The notes under the pieces were generated by a model. It had not been told where the DNA came from and did not search any database. It saw only the letters and a program-made list of their open reading frames with translations. The position numbers and the translations under genes are program-made. A DNA stretch of 64,000 bases from Ochotona curzoniae (taxonomy: Eukaryota; Chordata; Mammalia; Lagomorpha; Ochotonidae). The DNA lies in contig NW_024465751.1 in the NCBI RefSeq assembly GCF_017591425.1, forward strand, positions 3,534,001-3,598,000, in the 5' to 3' direction. Position 1 is the first letter of the stretch, and the number at the start of each line of letters is the position of its first letter. Shown here piece by piece: positions 59,177-64,000 of the stretch.

Positions 59177-59530
59177 AAATCTCAAAACTGGGCCTGGCAA
59201 CGTGGCCTAGCGGCTAAAGTCCCCGCCTTGAACGCACCGGGATCCCATATGGGTGCCGGTTCTAATCCCGGCAGCACCACTTTCCATCCAGCTCCCTGCT
59301 TGTGGTCTGGGAAAACAGTCAAAGACGGCCCAATGCTTTGGGATCTTGCACCCATGTGGGAGACCTGGAGGAGGTTCCTGGCTCCTGGCTTTGGATCAGC
59401 ACAGCACTGGCCGTTGCGCTCACTTGGGCAGTGAATCATCGAATGGAAGATCTTCTCTGTCTCTCCTCCTCTCTGTATATCTGACTTTGTAATAAAAATA
59501 AATAAACCTTAAAAAAAAATCTCAAAACTG
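59177..59530 (+). mobile_element. Recent C-family SINE with 14-bp target-site duplication
   Basis: Body 59191-59516: GGCCTGGCAACGTGGCCTAG, CGGCTAAAGTCCCCGCCTTG, AACGCACCGGGATCCCATAT, GGGTGCCGGTTCTAATCCCG, GTTGCGCTCACTTGGGCAGT, GTATATCTGACTTTGTAATA and A-rich end. AAATCTCAAAACTG occurs at 59177-59190 and again at 59517-59530. The best-preserved plus-strand copy in the window, and its head form is the one I associate with pika. Confidence 0.95.
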
Positions 59531-60999
59531 GATCATGAAAAGTAACAATGGAAAAGAAAAAGAAGAAAAAGTAAATCTACATAAGTTTGCTTCCTGAATT
59601 TACCCTCTGAATGGAGTCTAAGCCTAGGATAGACAGTTACACTTGAAGTAATCTTCGGTGGGTCTCGCCACCTGGTGAGCAGCGGAAGCAATCTCGAAGG
59701 ACCCTGGAAACAACTCAAGGTTTTAGCAGTCCGTGTAAAATAAAATGCACTCTATGTTTAGAATTCATGTGTGCATTTGAAGGAAAAAAAATGTGTTTAA
59801 ATTTAAAATACACATCTTAAAATTTCTAAAATATGTACAGTTATTTATGACTCCAAAACCTGCTGTTTGGGAAGACGTTTGACCCATAAAACTTTGACTT
59901 AAAGGGAAAATAGAAAAGCAAACAATGCTCATGCCTTACAAATTTTATAGAAAATGAGAGATTTCATTCTGTTGGTACGAGAAAAAGGTAAATGAATGGG
60001 AGAACTCACCTGCTTCTCCCCTTTTATGAGTGAATTGCAAAGTTTAAAAAGAAACTCGGTTGGGATGTATAGGGGTATTCAGACATTTCCTTCTTAAGCC
60101 TTGGAAGAATTAGCTTTTTGTCAGTAGTGTTACATAATTCTTTAGTGCATGAATGAGACTGAATAAAGACTCCGGTTTTGAAGATAATTGGGGGATACTG
60201 CCTTTCAGCCTGAGCTCAGGGTATTTTCTGCAAAGTTTAACTCAAAAAACCTGGGTCTGTTTGGATCTGACCCTTTTTTATTGGAATTTCAGGCAAAAAG
60301 ACTACAAATTTCACTTGGTTTCATGCCATCAAATTGCAATGTGATTTTCGATCCTACCTTCTGCAGGAATGTTTTCAGTTAAGCTTCAAAAGGAGGACTC
60401 TTGTGATTTAGCCAAGTTTGAGTAAAACCTTTTCTTTCCTCTTGTCTTTGATTTCTATGGAATGAAGGGTTGGACAGTGCCTCATCTCTGTCAGCAACCA
60501 AATCTGTTTGGAATCCCCTACAGCCATCAGTGCTCACCTGTTTTGCATGGGGCCATCTTGGCTCACCTGTGTTTCCATAATGTCTTTGTTAGCAGTATTT
60601 CCTTTATTCTTAAGAGTCACTCAGTGCAGACATCTTGGGACCCTTAGCCAGCAAATCTCTAGGTATAGGAAGGAGACATAATCCAATCATGGAATCCAGC
60701 CCTCACCAAATCTTACAAAATAATTTCTTGCCATCTTTAGTTGGGCTATTCCCCAAGGAAATCTACAGACCTCATAAGCAAGCAAAAATTACAGCTATGA
60801 TAGAGAAAGCCACATTTTAAATAGTGTCAACTATATGGATTATTTTCTATTTAAAGAAGACTGCATTTCCACCAAAGAAAGTTTATGACAGACAGCATCA
60901 GTAGAATTACATGATTTCAATCTTTCACTCCCTGGAAAGCCCTGCCTGTGAGCAATTTGGCATCTGTCTTGCTGTTTTTACGTGAGAGAGTCTCTATAT

Positions 61000-61500
61000 A
61001 CTTATCTATGCATTTTTTAATAAAAATGAATCATATTTTGAAATAGTGTTGTATTATATATAGTTGTTACCCTTTTTTGAGTTTTTCCCATATTGTAAAT
61101 TGCTCAATTACAAAATAATCCTAGAAATTGCACACTACTCCATTGCACATCTTAATTAATTTAGGATTTTTTTTTAGCTCTTTGCTATTACAAACCACCA
61201 ACTCTTGTGCAACAATCATTGTCATAGTTAAATTATCCATGAAGGCTCATTTATCCTCCTGAGGGTAAAATGCTAAAAACAGATCAAGATAATGCACATT
61301 TTAAAATATTTGATATGCTTTCTGAAACTATCTTCAGGTGATGCTTTCATGGTTTTAAAATTCTCACTTTGATAGGAAGCAAACAGTATGTCTGTACATG
61401 TGCTTTTCTGTTCTGGAAGAGGTTTAAGGTCATGTGTGATTTGCTTATTTATATTACTATAGTTGTGAGCTTCTTTATACAATGAGGACTTTATGATCTT
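61000..61500. mobile_element. Probable old L1 relic
   Basis: AGCTCTTTGCTATTACAAAC, CCACCAACTCTTGTGCAACA, CTGAGGGTAAAATGCTAAAA, ATGCTTTCTGAAACTATCTT keep the order of a decayed L1-like 3' region (a lattice of Ser- and Leu-like non-coding motifs well known from old L1s). Weak, T-rich throughout. Confidence 0.35.
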
Positions 61501-61964
61501 TTTTTTAAACTTTCCCATTTTTCAGCAATTATGAGAAGGCAGTGTTTCTCAGCCTCTAGTTCTCATTTCTTTTCTGAGACGAGACCCTGAGTGAAGCATA
61601 GGATGACAAAGAACATTAATTACAATTACTTATACATATTGCCAGGCCAGAGAAGTCAGTTCCGAACTTTAGCTGCCTTATTGGAAGATTCATCTGGAAT
61701 GAGCTCATTAAACATACGGTTCCAAAAAATGTCACCACCAAAAGATGCAGCCGGTTTGATAGATACTTCAAAATGTATTAGATACTTATGTTTTGTATGG
61801 AGATATTTCAGTGAATTAGGTGTTAAAATCAAATGACTTCAGTAAAGATTAAATTCCCTTCCTTCTTTCATTGCTTCTACTTAATTCTGAAAATTTTCTT
61901 GAGACAGAAGTCACCATTTATCCTTGTGACAAATTTATGACATAGAGCCATTTTTGTCCTTTAT

Positions 61965-62110
61965 TAATAGTTTTCAAGTTTGAAAATCACCTGGGGATCT
62001 TGTTTTAAACTCAAGTACCTGATCATCACTATGCCCCACCCCCAAGATTCTGATTTTCCAGGATGGCAGGCATTTTTGAAAAATACTCCTTTGCAATACT
62101 CCCATTGTGA
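61965..62110. mobile_element. MER5A-like DNA transposon relic
   Basis: AATAGTTTTCAAGTTTGAAA, ATCACCTGGGGATCTTGTTT, TGCCCCACCCCCAAGATTCT, GATTTTCCAGGATGGCAGGC, then GCATTTTTGAAAAATACTCC is an unmistakable MER5A order. Confidence 0.8.
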
Positions 62111-63164
62111 TTTGTCAGTCATGTTTCTCTGTACTTGGATGAGCTTACTTGAGCTGATCACCTGCCTCACATGATCAGAGATCGGTTCACATCACAGAAT
62201 CAAGATCAATATGGCCTTTTACAATCTAAAGGACATGTCCCTACAAGCCTCACGATGGTCCCATGAGCACAGGCTCTGAGATCAAACAGACCTTTGTTCA
62301 AATCTGTTTGGAAGCAGAAATGGGCATGAGGGATAATTGATCAGTTTGCTGAGCATCATACATACTAACAAATTAATATACTTCTATCACTCAAATGAAC
62401 ATTGCCATGTACAAGCAAAGCCATCATTTAACTTGAAAATGTTTATTGAAAAGAAAGAAGAATCAACAAAGACTTGACTGAATTCCTGTCTCTGCTGACT
62501 CATCACACAAAATGGCACCCTTGATCTCACTGAGGTGAGATCATCTTTCATGACACAATATTCATGTACTAAAAGTTTGGGTAAATGCACTAGACTTTCT
62601 TTCCTCTGGTCCTTCTGATTTAACTCTTTGCTAATGCAAATCTTGATGAGGCTAATTGTTCACTTAAAGTAAATCTTACACTTCTCCTAGAGCTGGTTAG
62701 GTCAATCTTAACGAGATTAGAATCCCAAACTTCATGAATCTAACAAAGAACAAGCTGACAGCCAATTTGGAAGAGTGTTCTCAAGCAATATCTGCACCAT
62801 CGGTGCACAAGCTGTGATCACCTTGGACCTCAGGGTGTGTTCAAATATATGAACAGCACTTGCTTCTCTTTTGTTCCAATGATTTGAGTATTCAAATGCT
62901 CTATTAATGCCATCTCCCAAATAAGATGCGAAAGGCGGTTTTTGTCTTTAAGGACATTTAGTGCTTGATCATGTTTGAAGCCTGTATGTATCATTCACAT
63001 GGAGGTTTCATTTAGGGTCCTGCCAAAGTTGTCCTTCTTCCCACACTTCTCGTGAGTCTTAGGCAGTCCAGCTGACACTCTTCAGAACATTCACTATACA
63101 TGATTTGTTCTTGATTTGTGTCACTTCACCAGGTGTCAGATACTGAGTGCTACAGGAAGAAAAA

Positions 63165-63300
63165 TATCTATGTCCTCCATGCCCTGTGATTTACTCTTCA
63201 ACTTGACTTTGGGCTAATCATTAAACTTCCAATCCTAAAAATAGACATAATCATGGCTACCTCACAAGTTTGTTACTCAGATAAAACACAGTTATTAGGG
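63165..63300 (+). repeat. MIR fragment
   Basis: TTCAACTTGACTTTGGGCTA, ATCATTAAACTTCCAATCCT, AAAAATAGACATAATCATGG, CTACCTCACAAGTTTGTTAC is a decayed but ordered MIR. Confidence 0.65.
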
Positions 63301-63334
63301 GACTGCAAAGTTTATAGAAAGTGGAATTAAAAAG

Positions 63335-63632
63335 ACAAGTTAAGGGCAGACATTTTGATTGGGCGAACATGCCGTATCCCATTGTGGAGCAGCTGGAACT
63401 GATACCTTTCTTCAGATTCCTGGTGCAGCTTTCTACCACTGAAGCTCTGGGAGGTAACAGCAATAATTCCGTGGCTGAGTCCCTGCCACCCACAAGAGAG
63501 GTCTGGATCCAGTCCCTGGTTTCCAGCTTTAGCCTGGTACAAACATTTGGGGAGTAAGCTAGCACGAGGCTACTCTTTCTGAATCTCATTCTCTTTCTCT
63601 TTCTGCCTCAAATAAATACATTTTTAAAGACA
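63335..63632 (+). mobile_element. tRNA-derived SINE, older subfamily
   Basis: ACATTTTGATTGGGCGAACA at the head, CAGCTGGAACTGATACCTTT, GATTCCTGGTGCAGCTTTCT, CCACAAGAGAGGTCTGGATC, ATCTCATTCTCTTTCTCTTT and CAAATAAATAC at the end. Resembles the copy at 15889 more than the young C type. Confidence 0.6.
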
Positions 63633-63814
63633 ATTTTCAAAAATTTGATATATGTGCATAGTTTTTTAATCAGGTTTGTCTTCTTTGAATTGTTTCCAGA
63701 CCCATCATATATACCACCATAAACTAATCTTTTCATTGGATTTTCCATGTATTTTTATTGAGTCCTTATTGAGTGTCTCAGAGGTTGACACAGAGATGTC
63801 ATGAGGAAGTTGGT

Positions 63815-64000
63815 ATTTGTTAATTATGCAATGCCATACAGCCCCTATCATGAATATTATGATCTCCTTTGAACTCACTATTACCTCTAAGTATTCATTT
63901 CACTATTTCGCAGATGAGAGAAACTCAGAGTGTGAGAAGCTTAGCTTTCCAAGACTCACATATGTAGAACACCAACAGAGCTGGAATTCAAGCCTAATTC
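63815..64000 (-). repeat. MIR fragment, minus strand, cut by the window end
   Basis: GATCTCCTTTGAACTCACTA, TTCACTATTTCGCAGATGAG, AGAAACTCAGAGTGTGAGAA, CCAACAGAGCTGGAATTCAA follow the reverse MIR order up to the last base of the window. Confidence 0.75.

Larger units (their letters stand above)
1..64000 (+). other. ADCY8: Internal part of the ADCY8 transcription unit
   Basis: The whole window is inside one gene: six exons in the same orientation spell a continuous adenylyl cyclase type 8 segment, and no exon of another gene is visible. Family knowledge: mammalian ADCY8 is a large gene of about 18 exons coding for a protein of about 1250 residues with two six-helix membrane blocks and two cytosolic catalytic lobes (C1, C2). 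The six exons correspond to roughly residues 368-700 of the human protein, numbering inferred by placing the two metal-binding aspartates at 416 and 460. Promoter, first exons and the C2 half are outside the window. The identity is firm because the translated exons match the recalled type 8 sequence almost residue for residue rather than the related types 1, 3, 5 or 6. Confidence 0.97.
56333..64000 (+). other. ADCY8: ADCY8 intron (5' part), continuing past the window
   Basis: No further ADCY8 exon was found. The following exon of the family should start with a Tyr-Ser-Gln-Met-Arg stretch leading into transmembrane helix 7, and no such coding sequence with an acceptor was spotted. Repeats: MIR (56840-57010, 58470-58600, 63165-63300, 63815-64000), a young SINE with target duplications (59191-59516), a probable L1 relic (61000-61500), MER5A (61965-62110) and an older SINE (63335-63632). 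Reading frames of 137 codons (56854-57267) and 133 codons (57812-58213, minus) lack any recognisable domain. Confidence 0.75.

Noticed and set aside
59191..59265. tRNA gene
   Set aside because: The tRNA-like box motifs belong to SINE heads. The same body and A-rich tail follow in each case and no clover-leaf with a proper acceptor stem was seen.
63905..63930. GCAGATGAGAG-like match to the start of the next ADCY8 exon
   Set aside because: The resemblance is only to a Gln-Met-Arg codon string. The surrounding sequence is a reverse MIR, with no acceptor and no continuation into the membrane helix.
1..64000. CRISPR array, prokaryotic operon, provirus or a novel defence-type system
   Set aside because: Spliced exons, SINE/LINE content and low coding density show mammalian intron DNA. 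No spaced direct repeats, no long viral frames and no paired long terminal repeats were seen.

Overview
This is a stretch of mammalian nuclear genome lying entirely inside one large gene, the adenylyl cyclase type 8 gene (ADCY8), read on the + strand. Six coding exons are visible at 6119-6249, 11577-11688, 18848-18975, 32639-32797, 37748-38018 and 56135-56332. Together they make 999 nt (333 codons) of uninterrupted reading frame: the whole first catalytic lobe (C1a) and the C1b linker, up to just before the second transmembrane block. All six are bounded by AG/GT splice sites, and the splice phases agree from exon to exon. The earlier exons (N-terminus and first six-helix block) lie before position 1. 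The next exon (start of the second six-helix block) was not found and presumably lies after 64000.

The host is most likely a lagomorph, and probably a pika (Ochotona) rather than a rabbit. About 20 tRNA-derived SINEs of the lagomorph C family are scattered on both strands. The young copies have the head and tail form I associate with pika. A fragment at 39882-40260 looks like the 3' end of a lagomorph LINE-1. The species call rests on recalled repeat consensuses, not on a search.

Layout: 1-6118 intron; 6119-6249 exon; 6250-11576 intron; 11577-11688 exon carrying the first metal-binding Asp; 11689-18847 intron with a minus/plus/minus cluster of SINEs at 15.5-16.6 kb; 18848-18975 exon carrying the second metal-binding Asp; 18976-32638 a 13.7 kb intron with an old L1, a long TGGA tract and a recent SINE; 32639-32797 exon; 32798-37747 intron; 37748-38018 exon with the end of C1a and most of C1b; 38019-56134 an 18.1 kb intron; 56135-56332 exon; 56333-64000 intron. 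Outside the exons the DNA is ordinary AT-rich intron: SINEs, decayed MIR, L2-type and MER5A copies, small palindromic elements and microsatellites. I saw no second gene, CpG island, RNA gene, virus or CRISPR array.

ADCY8 makes a Ca2+/calmodulin-stimulated membrane adenylyl cyclase, expressed mainly in brain, that converts ATP to cAMP. The exons here supply the metal-binding half of its active site; the other half (C2) is encoded further downstream. I did not find a convincing new biological system. The observations most worth testing are a donor-like motif recreated at the 18975/32639 exon junction, which could allow in-frame skipping of a 159-nt exon; a 48-bp near-identical duplication; a long imperfect hairpin at 40.4-40.6 kb; and an isolated CpG-dense patch at 11.97-12.05 kb that coincides with a 32-codon frame.
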